Shown here in pieces: positions 7,757-16,438 of a stretch of DNA of 64,000 nt (position 1 is the first letter of the stretch; each line of letters begins with the position of its first letter). The notes under the pieces are model-generated. The model was given only the letters and a program-made list of their open reading frames with translations, was not told where the DNA came from and did not search any database. The stretch covers positions 868,001-932,000 of the forward strand of contig CAVRHO010000001.1 in assembly GCA_963721065.1 (NCBI GenBank). The letters are read 5' to 3'. This stretch comes from CAWBLP01 sp963721065 (GTDB taxonomy: Bacteria > Pseudomonadota > Alphaproteobacteria > Acetobacterales > Acetobacteraceae). Made by a program: the position numbers and the translations under genes.

Positions 7757-8677
7757 ATGGTCGATCTGCTGTGCATGGGTGAACCGATGCTGGAGTTCAA
7801 CCAGCTTCCGCCGCAGCCCGATGGCAGCGTGCACTACCTGGAAGGGCACGGCGGCGACACCTCCAACGCCGCGGTGGCGGCGGCGCGGCAGGGGGCGTCG
7901 GTCGGCTACATCACCGCGATCGGCACCGACGCGCCGGGCGACAGCTTCATGGCGATGTGGGCGCGCGAGCGGGTGGACACGGCCACGGTGATCCGCACCG
8001 ACCGCGCGCTGACCGGGGTGTATTTCGTCACGCATGACGTGGCCGGGCACCATTTCCTGCACTACCGGAAGGATTCGCCGGCCGCGCTGTATGCGCCGGC
8101 GGACGTGCCGCACACGGCGCTGGCGGCGGCGCGGATGTTCTATGTCTCGGGGATCAGCCAGGGCATTTCCGTCAGTGCGGCCGACGCGGTGTTCGCCGCG
8201 ATCGATACGTGCCGGCGAAACGGCGTGTCGGTTGCATATGATACCAACTACCGTCCGCGGCTGTGGCCGCCAACGCGCGCGGCGGCGGTGATCCATGCCG
8301 CGATCGCGCAGGCGGACTACGCCTTTCCCGGCATGGATGACGCGCTGGTGCTGACCGGACTGACCGAACCGGATGCCATCCTGGATTTCTACCTGCGGCT
8401 GGGGCCGAAGGTGGTGGTGCTGCGGATGGGCGACCGCGGCGCGATGCTGGCGACTCCGGACCGGCGGGTGCCGATCCCGCCGCACGTGGTGCAGGCGGTG
8501 GACGCCACCGGCGCCGGCGATGCGTTCTGCGGCGCGTTCCTGGCGCGGATTCTGGCGGGCGACGCGCCGGAGGCGGCGGCACGCTATGCCAATGTGGCGG
8601 CGGCGCTGAAATGCACCGGCTACGGCGCGGTGGCGCCGATCCCGTATCCCGCGCAGGTGCGGGCGGCGATGGGGTAG
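7757..8677 (+). CDS. kdgK: PfkB family sugar kinase, probable 2-keto-3-deoxygluconate kinase
   Basis: Ribokinase-fold kinase, 306 residues. It shows the N-terminal glycine motif GGDTSNAAVAAAR, NYRPRLW, the substrate-pocket region and the catalytic signature DATGAGDAFCGAF with its base Asp. The overall pattern, including MGEPMLEF near the start, is that of KDG kinases. The ATG at 7757 has CCGGGGA upstream; an in-frame GTG at 7739 is possible. With the KDPG aldolase at 5865 it would complete a 2-keto-3-deoxygluconate route to pyruvate. Other PfkB substrates (fructose, adenosine) are possible, so the symbol is provisional. Confidence 0.82.
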   Translation: MVDLLCMGEPMLEFNQLPPQPDGSVHYLEGHGGDTSNAAVAAARQGASVGYITAIGTDAPGDSFMAMWARERVDTATVIRTDRALTGVYFVTHDVAGHHFLHYRKDSPAALYAPADVPHTALAAARMFYVSGISQGISVSAADAVFAAIDTCRRNGVSVAYDTNYRPRLWPPTRAAAVIHAAIAQADYAFPGMDDALVLTGLTEPDAILDFYLRLGPKVVVLRMGDRGAMLATPDRRVPIPPHVVQAVDATGAGDAFCGAFLARILAGDAPEAAARYANVAAALKCTGYGAVAPIPYPAQVRAAMG

Positions 8678-8847
8678 GCGCCGGGCGATGGGCCTTTGCG
8701 GCAGGGAAGGCCAGCGCCCCGAGTCGCTGATCCTGCGGGGTTGAGGTCCCGATCCGCCGTGCTGCCTACCATCAAGGATGAACCCTGGAGACGCCGCGGA
8801 ATCGGTGACGCGAGGCCCTGGCGCGTCCTTCCCGGCTTCCTCGTCTC

Positions 8848-9771
8848 TCACCCCGCCGGGTCGCGGCAGGCCTCGGCCAGGTGCGGCGCCAGGCCGCGGA
8901 ATTCGCCGGCGCGCGGGGTGTTGTGCCGCCAGGCCAGGCCGAGCGTGCGCCAGGCGCCGGCGCTGGCCAGGGGGCGCAGAACGAGGTCTGTGCCGGAGAC
9001 CACGCCGGCCGACACCGCCAGGCGCGGCAGCAGCGTGATGCCCAGGCCGTTGGCGACCATCTGCACCAGCGTGTGCAGGCTGGTGGCGGCGAACGCGTCC
9101 GAGTCGCTGCCGCGCTCTCCGGCCAGCAGGCCGCACACCGCCAGGGCGTGGTCGCGCAGGCAGTGGCCTTCCTCCAGCAGCAGCAGGCGTTCGGCGCCCA
9201 GGGCGGTGACCGGGATCCGTTCCTGTGCGGCCAGGGCGTGGTCGGGCGGCAGGGCCACCAGGAACTCGTCGCGCGCCACCGGCAGTGCGTCGGCGCCGCC
9301 GCAGTCGCAGGGCAGGGCCAGCAGCAGCACGTCCAGGCGGTTGGTGTTCAGCCGTTCGACCAGGTGCGCCGTGGTGTCCTCTCGCAGGAACAGGCGCAGG
9401 CGCGGGAAGGCGGCCCGCAGCGCCGGCATCAGCCGGGGCAGCAGGAACGGACCGATGGTGGGGATCACGCCCAGGCGCAGCGGACCGCTCATCGGCGCCC
9501 GCGCGGCGGTGGCCGCTTCCACCACCGCCTCCAGTGCCTGCAAGGCGGCGCGGCCGCGCTCCACCAGGTCCAGGCCGAGCGGGGTGAAGACGACGTGCTT
9601 GCCGGCGCTGCGGTCGAGGATCGCGGCGTCGAGCTGGCGTTCCAGCGCCAGGATGCCGGCGGACAGGGTGGACTGGGTGACCGCGCAGTTCAGGGCGGCG
9701 CGGCCGAAGTGGCGGCATTCGGCGAGGGCGACGAGGTAGCGGAGCTGCTGGGGGCTGGGCAGGGGGATCAT
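8848..9771 (-). CDS. oxyR: hydrogen-peroxide sensing LysR regulator OxyR
   Basis: LysR family activator of 307 residues. The N-terminal winged helix (about 5-65) contains the recognition segment TQSTLSAGILALE. The effector domain carries GHCLRDHALAVC with Cys204 and Cys213, nine positions apart, exactly the spacing of the E. coli OxyR redox pair Cys199-Cys208, followed by ATSLHTLVQMVANGLGITLLP. This supports a genuine peroxide-sensing OxyR and not a generic LysR protein. No catalase, peroxidase or ahpC lies next to it. Upstream of its start is a long repeat-filled gap, so its promoter must lie close to 9772. Confidence 0.92.
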   Translation of the reverse strand: MIPLPSPQQLRYLVALAECRHFGRAALNCAVTQSTLSAGILALERQLDAAILDRSAGKHVVFTPLGLDLVERGRAALQALEAVVEAATAARAPMSGPLRLGVIPTIGPFLLPRLMPALRAAFPRLRLFLREDTTAHLVERLNTNRLDVLLLALPCDCGGADALPVARDEFLVALPPDHALAAQERIPVTALGAERLLLLEEGHCLRDHALAVCGLLAGERGSDSDAFAATSLHTLVQMVANGLGITLLPRLAVSAGVVSGTDLVLRPLASAGAWRTLGLAWRHNTPRAGEFRGLAPHLAEACRDPAG

Positions 9772-9868
9772 CGGGTCAGTCGATGGAAATATCCGAGATC
9801 ATCAACTGATACAAAGTCCCATGCGATGCCACATCCCCCTGGCCTGTCGTTCAGGTGTGCGTCGTGCC

Positions 9869-9980
9869 GTCCCGGGTGGTGCCGTCCCGGGTGGTGCCGT
9901 CCCGGGTGGTGCCGTCCCGGGTGGTGCGTCGTGGCGTCCCGGGTGGTGCCGTTCCGGGTGGTGCCGTTCCGGGTCGTGCC
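9869..9980. repeat. tandem array, 15 bp x about 7
   Basis: Repeats of GTCCCGGGTGGTGCC, the first four nearly identical, then a spacer GTCGTGGC and diverged copies (GTTCCGGGTGGTGCC). It lies about 100 bases upstream of oxyR in the 619-base gap 9772-10390, which otherwise holds a REPIN-like element and a second 15-bp array. Confidence 0.9.
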
Positions 9981-10031
9981 CTCTAGGTAGCGCCCTCCCG
10001 GATTAAGTCCTCCCGGATCACGCCCTCCCGT

Positions 10032-10137
10032 GTCATGGCCGGCCTTGAGCCGGCCATCCACCCCCGACAAGGCGTGTTCCGTTGCGTCCCGACCCGATCG
10101 TTCCGGGGTAGATGGCCGGGTCAGGCCCGGCCATGAC
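10032..10137 (+). repeat. 106-bp REPIN-like double hairpin, copy 1
   Basis: Begins GTCATGGCCGGCC and ends GGCCCGGCCATGAC, so the ends are inverted repeats and each end is also its own hairpin (ATGGCCGGC-loop-GCCGGCCAT and ATGGCCGGG-loop-CCCGGCCAT). The conserved core reads CCCCCGACAAGGCGTGTTCC ... CGACCCGATCGTTCC. Four further copies are at 27679, 34054, 43277 (inverted) and 57820. Confidence 0.9.
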
Positions 10138-10275
10138 GTGGAGGACTGGTGCCTGTGTGCCCATTCTTGCAACCGTGGGCATGCGCCCATGTGTGATCCG
10201 GGGCCGGACCCGCAACTTCGACACGCATGCGTCTTGCTTGCCCAGGGACGGCGCCACCCCGGGACCGACGCCGCG

Positions 10276-10395
10276 CCAGCCCGTGCTACGCCAGCCCGTG
10301 CTACGCCAGCCCGTGCTACGCCAGCCCGTGCTACGCCAGCCCGTGCTACGCCACCCCTTGTTACGTCGCCCCCTGCTATGCCGCCCCCCGCTACG
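10276..10395 (-). repeat. tandem array, 15 bp x 8, each unit with an in-frame stop
   Basis: Eight 15-bp units (CCAGCCCGTGCTACG on the plus strand, five identical, then three diverged). Read on the minus strand this directly continues the amidase gene: its last codons GCG-GCG-TAG are followed in frame by seven more five-codon units, each ending in TAG or TAA. The unit nearest the gene (10381-10395) contains the amidase stop codon itself. Confidence 0.9.
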
Positions 10396-11785
10396 CCGCC
10401 ATGGGTGGCACACGCATGTGCCAGTCATGCGCGGCCTGATACGCATGGCCGATCCGCAGTGCCAACGGTTCGGCATACCCCCGGCAGACGATCTGCAGCG
10501 ACGTCGGCAACCCGCCGGCAGTCAACCCGTTCGGCACTGCCAGGGCGCACAGGTCCAGGAAGTTGACCCAGCGCGTGAACACCGCCGGAGTCGTGTTCTG
10601 GTCGATCGACGCCACCGGCACGGCCGGTGTGACCAGGGTGGGAGTCAGTACCGCATCCACGCCCGCGATCGCCGCCAGGAACGACGCCTTCGTCCGCTCC
10701 CGTTCGGCCAGCGCCAGCAGATAGTCCTTCGACGAGATGGACGCACCGGCCCGCACGCGCGGCCGCACGTCCTGGTCCAGCGTCTGCGCATTGTCGTCCA
10801 CCAGGTCGCACAGCGCGGCATAGGCTTCGGCCGACATGATCCGTCCGTTGATCGCGCCCAGATCGGCGAACCGCGCGGGCAATGCCAGGTCCACGATATC
10901 GGCCCCCAGATCGGACAACGCATCGACCGAGCGGTCGTATGCCGCCAGCACCTCGGCATCGATCCCGCTGCGTTCGTCCGCCGGCAGGCGTGCAAGCCGC
11001 AGCCCCTTCACGCCGCGGCGCAGCGTCGGCATGGGATCGACATCGGCCACGCCCAACGTATGCGCATCCCGCGGATCGGCGCCCTGCAGCACGGTCAGCA
11101 GCAGTGCCGCGTCCTCGACATCGCGGGTCAGCGGGCCGGGAGTGTCCAGCGTGGGGCTCAGCGGCAGCACGCCGAAGGTGCTGACGCGGCCGATCGTCGT
11201 CTTCAGGCCGGTGATGCCGTTCCACCCCGCGGGAATCCGCACCGATCCGCCGGTGTCCGTGCCGATGCCCCACGGTGCCATGCGCGCGCCAACGGCAACG
11301 CCGGTGCCCGAGGACGACCCGCCCGGCGCACGATGCGTGCCGGCGTCCCACGGGTTCCACGGCGTGCCCAGGTGCTGGTTGGTGCCCCAGCCGCCATAGG
11401 CGAACTCCACGGTGTGGGTCTTGCCCAGGTTGATCATCCCGGCCGCCGTCAGCTTGCGCATCAGCGTCGCGGTGCGCGGCGCCACCCGCGTGCGCCAGGC
11501 GGCGCTGCCGCCCATGGCGACCTCGCCCTCGATCTCCACCAGGTCCTTGACGGCGATGGGGATGCCGTGCAGCGGCCCGACGGCATGGCCGGAGCGAACC
11601 GCCTTGTCCGCCGCCTCGGCCGCCAGGCGGGCATTGACGGCGTTGACCGAGACGAAGGCTTTCAGCTTCGGCTCCAGCCGCTCGATGCGCGCCAGGTACT
11701 CGTCCACCAGATCGACCGGCGACAGGCGACGGGCGGCGATATCGGCGGCCAGTTCGTGCACGGGGCGGAAGGCGGCGGATGTCAT
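10391..11785 (-). CDS. amidase signature family enzyme
   Basis: A 464-residue amidase-signature hydrolase. The Ser-cisSer-Lys machinery is visible: Lys in GIPIAVKDL, the Gly/Ser-rich GGSSSGTGVAVG with the cis-Ser, and the nucleophile segment TDTGGSVRIPAG. Length and order match GatA-like amidases, but it stands alone without gatB/gatC, so it is probably a catabolic amide or ester hydrolase. It is divergent from the PhyH-family dioxygenase at 11985, with a 200-base control region between them. The 3' end merges into a stop-codon-bearing tandem array. Confidence 0.9.
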   Translation of the reverse strand: MTSAAFRPVHELAADIAARRLSPVDLVDEYLARIERLEPKLKAFVSVNAVNARLAAEAADKAVRSGHAVGPLHGIPIAVKDLVEIEGEVAMGGSAAWRTRVAPRTATLMRKLTAAGMINLGKTHTVEFAYGGWGTNQHLGTPWNPWDAGTHRAPGGSSSGTGVAVGARMAPWGIGTDTGGSVRIPAGWNGITGLKTTIGRVSTFGVLPLSPTLDTPGPLTRDVEDAALLLTVLQGADPRDAHTLGVADVDPMPTLRRGVKGLRLARLPADERSGIDAEVLAAYDRSVDALSDLGADIVDLALPARFADLGAINGRIMSAEAYAALCDLVDDNAQTLDQDVRPRVRAGASISSKDYLLALAERERTKASFLAAIAGVDAVLTPTLVTPAVPVASIDQNTTPAVFTRWVNFLDLCALAVPNGLTAGGLPTSLQIVCRGYAEPLALRIGHAYQAAHDWHMRVPPMAA

Positions 11786-11984
11786 GGCGCGTCTCCTGAA
11801 CGGCTGACAGGGGGCAGGCGGCGGCGTTCGGCGCGATGGCCGGAGTCCTCCGCTGACTTAGCCGACGACCGCGCGGGCGTCACCCGCCGCCCCGGCGCGT
11901 CGAACCGGACGGATTGTCAGCCACGGCGCAGATGGTTCACGCTCGCGGCCAGGCAGCGCCCGACATGCGACGGAGGATACGATC

Positions 11985-13134
11985 ATGAATGCGCCGGTCC
12001 CCATTGACTACGGTCCCGAGGAAGCCGCGATGCGGGCCTATCTGGCCGACGGTGAACGACGTGCGTTCGCCCTGGGCAATCGCGGGCCGATCCGTTTCAC
12101 CGCGGACGGCAGCGTGCATCCCGACATCCTGGATGCCTACTGGCGCCACGGCTTCTACGTCTTCGAAAACGTGCTCGGCGCCGAAGAACTGGCCGATATC
12201 GAGGCCGATATCACGACCAACGTGCTGGACCGGCTGCCGGTGGAGAAGGGCGCGGCCGTCGATGCGCAGGGCCGCCCCGCCCTTGGGGTGGGTGTGCAGG
12301 CGCCCAGCCTGTTCTGGGCCAGGCCGCTGAGCGATCCGTTCGGCGGTACCAGCCTGGCCGGCGGGCGTCATCCGGTGAAGATGTTCGAACCCAAGGCCGC
12401 ATCGGACGCGCCGAAGGAAGTGGTGTACCTGATCCTCGGTTCGCTGCAGTTTTCCGAGGCGCATCTGCGCGTCTATGGCCATCCGGATCTGCTGGCCGTG
12501 GCGGCGGCGGTGAACGGCGACGATTTCGTGCCGTTCAACGAGGCGCTGTTCATCAAGGAGCCAGGTCGCGGCGCCTCGGTGGCGTGGCACCAGGACGGGC
12601 TGACTCACTGGAACAGCCCGGACTGGGACCAGGGTTCGCACGGCTTCAACTTCATGGCGCAGCTATACGGCTGCACGCCGGCCAACGGAGTTCTGGGTCG
12701 TTCCCGGATCGCACAAGCTGGGCAAGGTGGACATCAAGGCCCTGGTCGCGGCGGCCGGAACCGAGCGGCTGCCGGATGCGGTGCCGATCGTGTGCAGGCC
12801 CGGCGACGTGGCGATCACCAACCGCCAGGCGGTGCACGGGTCGTTCGCCAATACCAGCAAGGACTGGCGCATCACGCTGAACTTCGGCTTCCACCGCCGC
12901 CGCTCGGTGCTGGGCGTGCAGGGCGGTGGCGTTCACAATGCCGCGGCGGTGTATGATGCGGACCGCATCGAGCAGCGCGCCCGGATGATCGGCTACGGGA
13001 TCGATGCCCGGCGGCAGCGCTACCCGTCCGAAACGCCGTTCGTGTACGCACCGCATGCCGGCAAAACCTACCACTGGGATGCGGCCGCGAAAGAGGCAAT
13101 CCGGGACTACAACCTGCTGGACCTGAGTATCTGA
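11985..13134 (+). pseudogene. phytanoyl-CoA dioxygenase (PhyH) family, frameshifted
   Basis: Fe(II)/2-oxoglutarate dioxygenase of about 383 residues read in two frames. The first part (to about 12690) carries the HxD iron ligands in WHQDGLTHW; the second (from about 12691) begins FWVVPGSHK and holds the distal His (AVHGSFANTS) and the 2-oxoglutarate Arg (DWRITLNFG). The junction within CGGAGTTCTGG is repaired by dropping one base, giving NG-FWVVPGSHK, or by adding two. Upstream CGGAGGA supports the ATG at 11985. Without repair the iron site is split and the product is inactive. It may be a sequencing error, since both halves are well conserved. Confidence 0.8.
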
Positions 13135-13224
13135 ACGGAGCGGTCGTGCTGACCGGGCAACCATCGCGTGCCAGGGTGCACACGGTGGTTGGGCCCGGCG
13201 CCGCGGTCCGGCGCGCGGGGGCCG

Positions 13225-14106
13225 CTAATCAACGGCGACGCCCGCGCCTGCCAGGAACGGACGCAACGCGGGATTGAGGTTCGCCGGCCGCCAGGCAATC
13301 ACATGCTCCACCGCGGGTGCGTCCCGCAGGTCGCGGAAGATCACATTGGCCAGCCCCAGCTTGCGCATCGACTCCGGCACCAGGGCGATGCCAAGCTGTT
13401 CGGCGACCAGGCTGACGATGGTTTGCTGAAGCTGGGTTTCCAGCCGGATCGTCGGGATGAACCCGGCGGATCGGCAATAGCCGGCAATCGCTTCGCGCAG
13501 CAGCGGCGCCACCTCCGCCGGCGTGGCGATCAGCGGCTGGTTTTCCAGATCCGCCGCGGCGATTGTCGCCCTTTCGGCGAGCGCGTGGCTGGGGTGCAGG
13601 GCCAGGCACAGTCTTTCGCGATGGATGACATGCGTCTCCAGCCCGCGGACCAGGCCGGGAAAGAACATGATCCCGGCGTCGAACCGTCCGCTCAGCACGT
13701 CTTCCAACAGGGTGGGGGGCAGTACTTCCCGCAATGTCAGCCGCACCTGGGGATAGGCCGCCATGTGGCGCCGCGCCAGGTGCGGCAGCACCGTATAGGC
13801 GGCATGCATCATGAAGCCGATCGACAGCTCTCCCAGTTCGCCGCGATCGGCCAGCCGCGCGTTGCGGCAAGCCTGGTCGAACGACGCCAGCACGGCGCGC
13901 GCGTCCTCCAGGAATCGCTGCCCGGCCCGGGTCAGGGCCGCGTGCCGTGAATCCCGCTCCAGCAGGCGGACGCCAAGTTCCTTCTCCAGCGCAGCGATCT
14001 GCCGGCTGAGCGGCGGCTGGCTGAGGTGCAGGCGTTCCGCGGCGCGGCCGAAATGCAGTGTCTCGGCCAGCACCACGAAGTAGCGCATCTGGCGGATGTC
14101 GATCAT
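13225..14106 (-). CDS. LysR family transcriptional regulator
   Basis: A 293-residue LysR protein of the CbbR/BenM-like group. The HTH occupies about residues 5-62 (FGRAAERLHLSQPPLSRQIAALE is the helix-turn-helix), followed by the linker helix and a two-lobe effector domain beginning LSIGFMMHAAY. It is divergently arranged with the AEC transporter gene at 14202, 95 bases apart, the usual layout when a LysR protein controls the adjacent gene. Effector unknown. Confidence 0.9.
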   Translation of the reverse strand: MIDIRQMRYFVVLAETLHFGRAAERLHLSQPPLSRQIAALEKELGVRLLERDSRHAALTRAGQRFLEDARAVLASFDQACRNARLADRGELGELSIGFMMHAAYTVLPHLARRHMAAYPQVRLTLREVLPPTLLEDVLSGRFDAGIMFFPGLVRGLETHVIHRERLCLALHPSHALAERATIAAADLENQPLIATPAEVAPLLREAIAGYCRSAGFIPTIRLETQLQQTIVSLVAEQLGIALVPESMRKLGLANVIFRDLRDAPAVEHVIAWRPANLNPALRPFLAGAGVAVD

Positions 14107-14201
14107 GATACCGAACGGGTATGGATAGGCCCTGAAGAACGCATTGGATCATATCGCTGCGCGCGGGTAGGGACAGCCGCCCTGTTCATCCGGTCTGTCC
14201 C

Positions 14202-15137
14202 ATGCTCTCCACCCTGCTGATCGTCCTGCCCATCTTCGCACTGATCTTCGCCGGCTGGATCGCCCGCCGCCTGGGCGTTCTGGGGCCGCAGGCGACCACC
14301 GAACTCAACCGCTTCGTCATCTACCTGGCATTGCCGGCGCTGCTGTTCGACATCGTCGCGCATGTGCACTGGGCCGAGGTGTGGCAGCCCGGCTTCATCG
14401 CCGCGTTCGGCCTGAGCGGGGCGCTGATCTTTGCCGTGACGGTCGCGCTGCGCTTCCGCCGCCCGCGTCACCTGGCGGACGCCGCGATCGACGGACTGAA
14501 TGCCGGCTATGCCAATGTCGGCTTCATCGGCTTTCCGCTGCTGCTGGTCGCGCTGGGCCGGCAGTCGCTGGCGCCCACCATGATCGCCATGATCATCACC
14601 GTCTGCGTCATCTTCGCCTTCGCCATCCTGCTGATCGAAATCGGGCTGCAGAGTGGAACGCCACGGTCGCAACTGGCGATGAAGCTGGGCGGATCGCTGC
14701 TGCGCAATCCGCTGCTGATCGCGCCCGCCCTGGGGGCGCTGGTCCCGCTGGCCGGCCTGGCCATTCCCGCCCCGATCGAGACCTTCCTCAAGTTGCTCGG
14801 CGGCGCTGCGTCGCCCTGCGCGCTGGTGGCGCTGGGGTTGTTCCTGGCGGAGAAGCGGCAAGCCGCGCGACGCAACACGGGGTCCACGGCGCTGCTGGTC
14901 GGGTTCAAGCTGGTGGTGCAGCCGGTGGTCGCCTGGGTTCTGGCCAGCGTCGTGTTCGGCCTGTCGCCGTTGCTGACCCATGCCGCGGTGCTGCTCGCGG
15001 CGCTGCCGACCGGGACGGGGCCGTTCATGCTGGCCGAACTCTACCGGCGGGAGGCTGACGTCACGTCCAGTGTCGTGCTGGTCTCCACGGTGGTTTCGAT
15101 ACTGACGGTATCGGGATACCTCGCGGTGGCGGGGTAG
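14202..15137 (+). CDS. AEC family transporter (auxin efflux carrier-like permease)
   Basis: A 311-residue integral membrane protein with about ten hydrophobic segments in two inverted halves. The hallmark NAGYANVGFIGFPLLL in helix 4 and the matching LPTGTGPFMLAELY in the second half are present, as in bacterial malonate/malate and auxin-efflux carriers. The divergent LysR regulator suggests it moves an organic acid that is also the inducer. The ATG at 14202 begins directly with the first helix, as is usual in the family. Confidence 0.87.
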   Translation: MLSTLLIVLPIFALIFAGWIARRLGVLGPQATTELNRFVIYLALPALLFDIVAHVHWAEVWQPGFIAAFGLSGALIFAVTVALRFRRPRHLADAAIDGLNAGYANVGFIGFPLLLVALGRQSLAPTMIAMIITVCVIFAFAILLIEIGLQSGTPRSQLAMKLGGSLLRNPLLIAPALGALVPLAGLAIPAPIETFLKLLGGAASPCALVALGLFLAEKRQAARRNTGSTALLVGFKLVVQPVVAWVLASVVFGLSPLLTHAAVLLAALPTGTGPFMLAELYRREADVTSSVVLVSTVVSILTVSGYLAVAG

Positions 15138-15221
15138 GGGCTCTGGCTCGAACGCTGTTGGGGGGCGGTGTTGAGGCACACGTGGTGCAAGACTTACCAC
15201 CCAAGTTTCACCTGAAACGGC

Positions 15222-16325
15222 CTATGCGGCCAGGGCCGGCGCGACCGCGGCAATCGTGTCGCTCCGGGCGAACACCGCGCCTTCGAACAGCCGGCGCGCG
15301 GTCCGTTCGATGCTGGCGACCGGACCCGGCGCAAGATGCACGGTCAGCCGGCCGGACGGATGTGCGAGCGTGACCTCGGCCGGGGCCGTCATCGGCCCGG
15401 TCATCGCAGCGGCAACGGTGCCCGGCGTGACGCAGGCGGTCGCGACCGCGACGGCGCCGGTGACCGCCAGGGCGCGGTGGCACTGGTGCGGCATGAAATA
15501 GCGGGTGGTCAGCGTGGCCGATGCGGCGGGGGCAAGCAGCACCGGCTTGGGGATCACCAGCGACGCCGGATCGGGGAAGCCCATGCGACGGCCTGCCTCG
15601 ATGCGCATCGCCTCGAGCCGCGTGCGGAAGCCGGTGTCGGCGGCATAGGTGTCCGGTGTTTCCTGGCCGGTCCAGCCCAGATCGGCGGCACGCACCAGCA
15701 TCACAGGCATGGCGGCGTCGATGCAGGTTACATCGATGCCGTCGATGCGTTCGGTGGGCAGGCCGGTCGGCAACAGGCGTCCGGTGCGTGCGCCGGCGGC
15801 ATCCAGGAACGACAGGCGGACCGGCGCGGCGGTGCCGGGCACGCCGTCGATGCTGGCGCTGCCTGCGTAGGTGACGCGGCCGCCCGGCGTGGCGATGCGT
15901 GCCTCGATCCGTTTGCCGGTGTTCACGTTGTGGATGCGCACGCGGGTTTCGCCCGGCGTCGCGGCGACCAGGCCGGACTCGATGGCGAAGGGGCCGACCG
16001 CGGCCAGCATGTTGCCGCAGTTGGGCGAGGTATCCACGCGGTTCTCCCGCAGCCGGACCTGGGCGAACAGGTAATCCACATCGGCGCCGGGGACCGTTGC
16101 TGGCCCGATGATGGCGACCTTGCTGGTCACCGGATCACCGCCGGCGATGCCGTCGATGCCCAGGTCGTGCCCGGCGCCCATCACCGACAGCAGCACGGCA
16201 TCGCGTTGCGCGGGGGCGGCGGGAAGGTCGGAGGCAAGGAAGAACGGGCCTCGTGACGTGCCGCCGCGCATCATCACGCAGGGGATCCGAATCTGCTCGT
16301 CGTTGGCGGAACCTGGCATATGCAT
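15222..16325 (-). CDS. PrpF/4-oxalomesaconate tautomerase family isomerase
   Basis: A 367-residue enzyme of the PrpF group (diaminopimelate-epimerase fold), which includes 4-oxalomesaconate tautomerase (GalD) of gallate and protocatechuate 4,5-cleavage and 2-methylaconitate isomerase. Motifs are PCVMMRGGTSRGPFF at the start, DTSPNCGNMLAAVGPFA with the catalytic Cys, and RYFMPHQCHRALAVTGA late in the protein. The ATG at 16325 has GAGGGGG upstream and is chosen over one at 16373. It is divergent from a LysR gene with a palindrome in between. No ring-cleavage genes are adjacent, so the exact substrate is open. Confidence 0.85.
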   Translation of the reverse strand: MHMPGSANDEQIRIPCVMMRGGTSRGPFFLASDLPAAPAQRDAVLLSVMGAGHDLGIDGIAGGDPVTSKVAIIGPATVPGADVDYLFAQVRLRENRVDTSPNCGNMLAAVGPFAIESGLVAATPGETRVRIHNVNTGKRIEARIATPGGRVTYAGSASIDGVPGTAAPVRLSFLDAAGARTGRLLPTGLPTERIDGIDVTCIDAAMPVMLVRAADLGWTGQETPDTYAADTGFRTRLEAMRIEAGRRMGFPDPASLVIPKPVLLAPAASATLTTRYFMPHQCHRALAVTGAVAVATACVTPGTVAAAMTGPMTAPAEVTLAHPSGRLTVHLAPGPVASIERTARRLFEGAVFARSDTIAAVAPALAA

Positions 16326-16402
16326 GCGTGCCCCCTCGGCTGGTGTCCCGACAAGCTGGGGCCTTGGCAGCAATCTGTGAAATGCAAAGATTCGGTGTAT
16401 TG

Positions 16403-16417
16403 TTCCAGTTCGTGGAA
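16403..16417. promoter_or_regulatory. LysR-type palindromic operator
   Basis: TTCCA-N5-TGGAA, a T-N11-A dyad as expected for LysR proteins, centred 30 bases before the LysR start at 16439 and about 85 bases upstream of the divergent tautomerase gene. It is the likely autoregulatory/activation site. Confidence 0.5.
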
Positions 16418-16438
16418 TAGTACGGGTGGCACGCCGGC

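Noticed and set aside
7544..9718. 724-codon minus-strand frame across kdgK and oxyR
   Set aside because: Spans two real genes on different strands with no motif of its own; shadow.
9869..10395. CRISPR array
   Set aside because: Units are contiguous with no unique spacers and no cas genes are present; these are simple tandem repeats.
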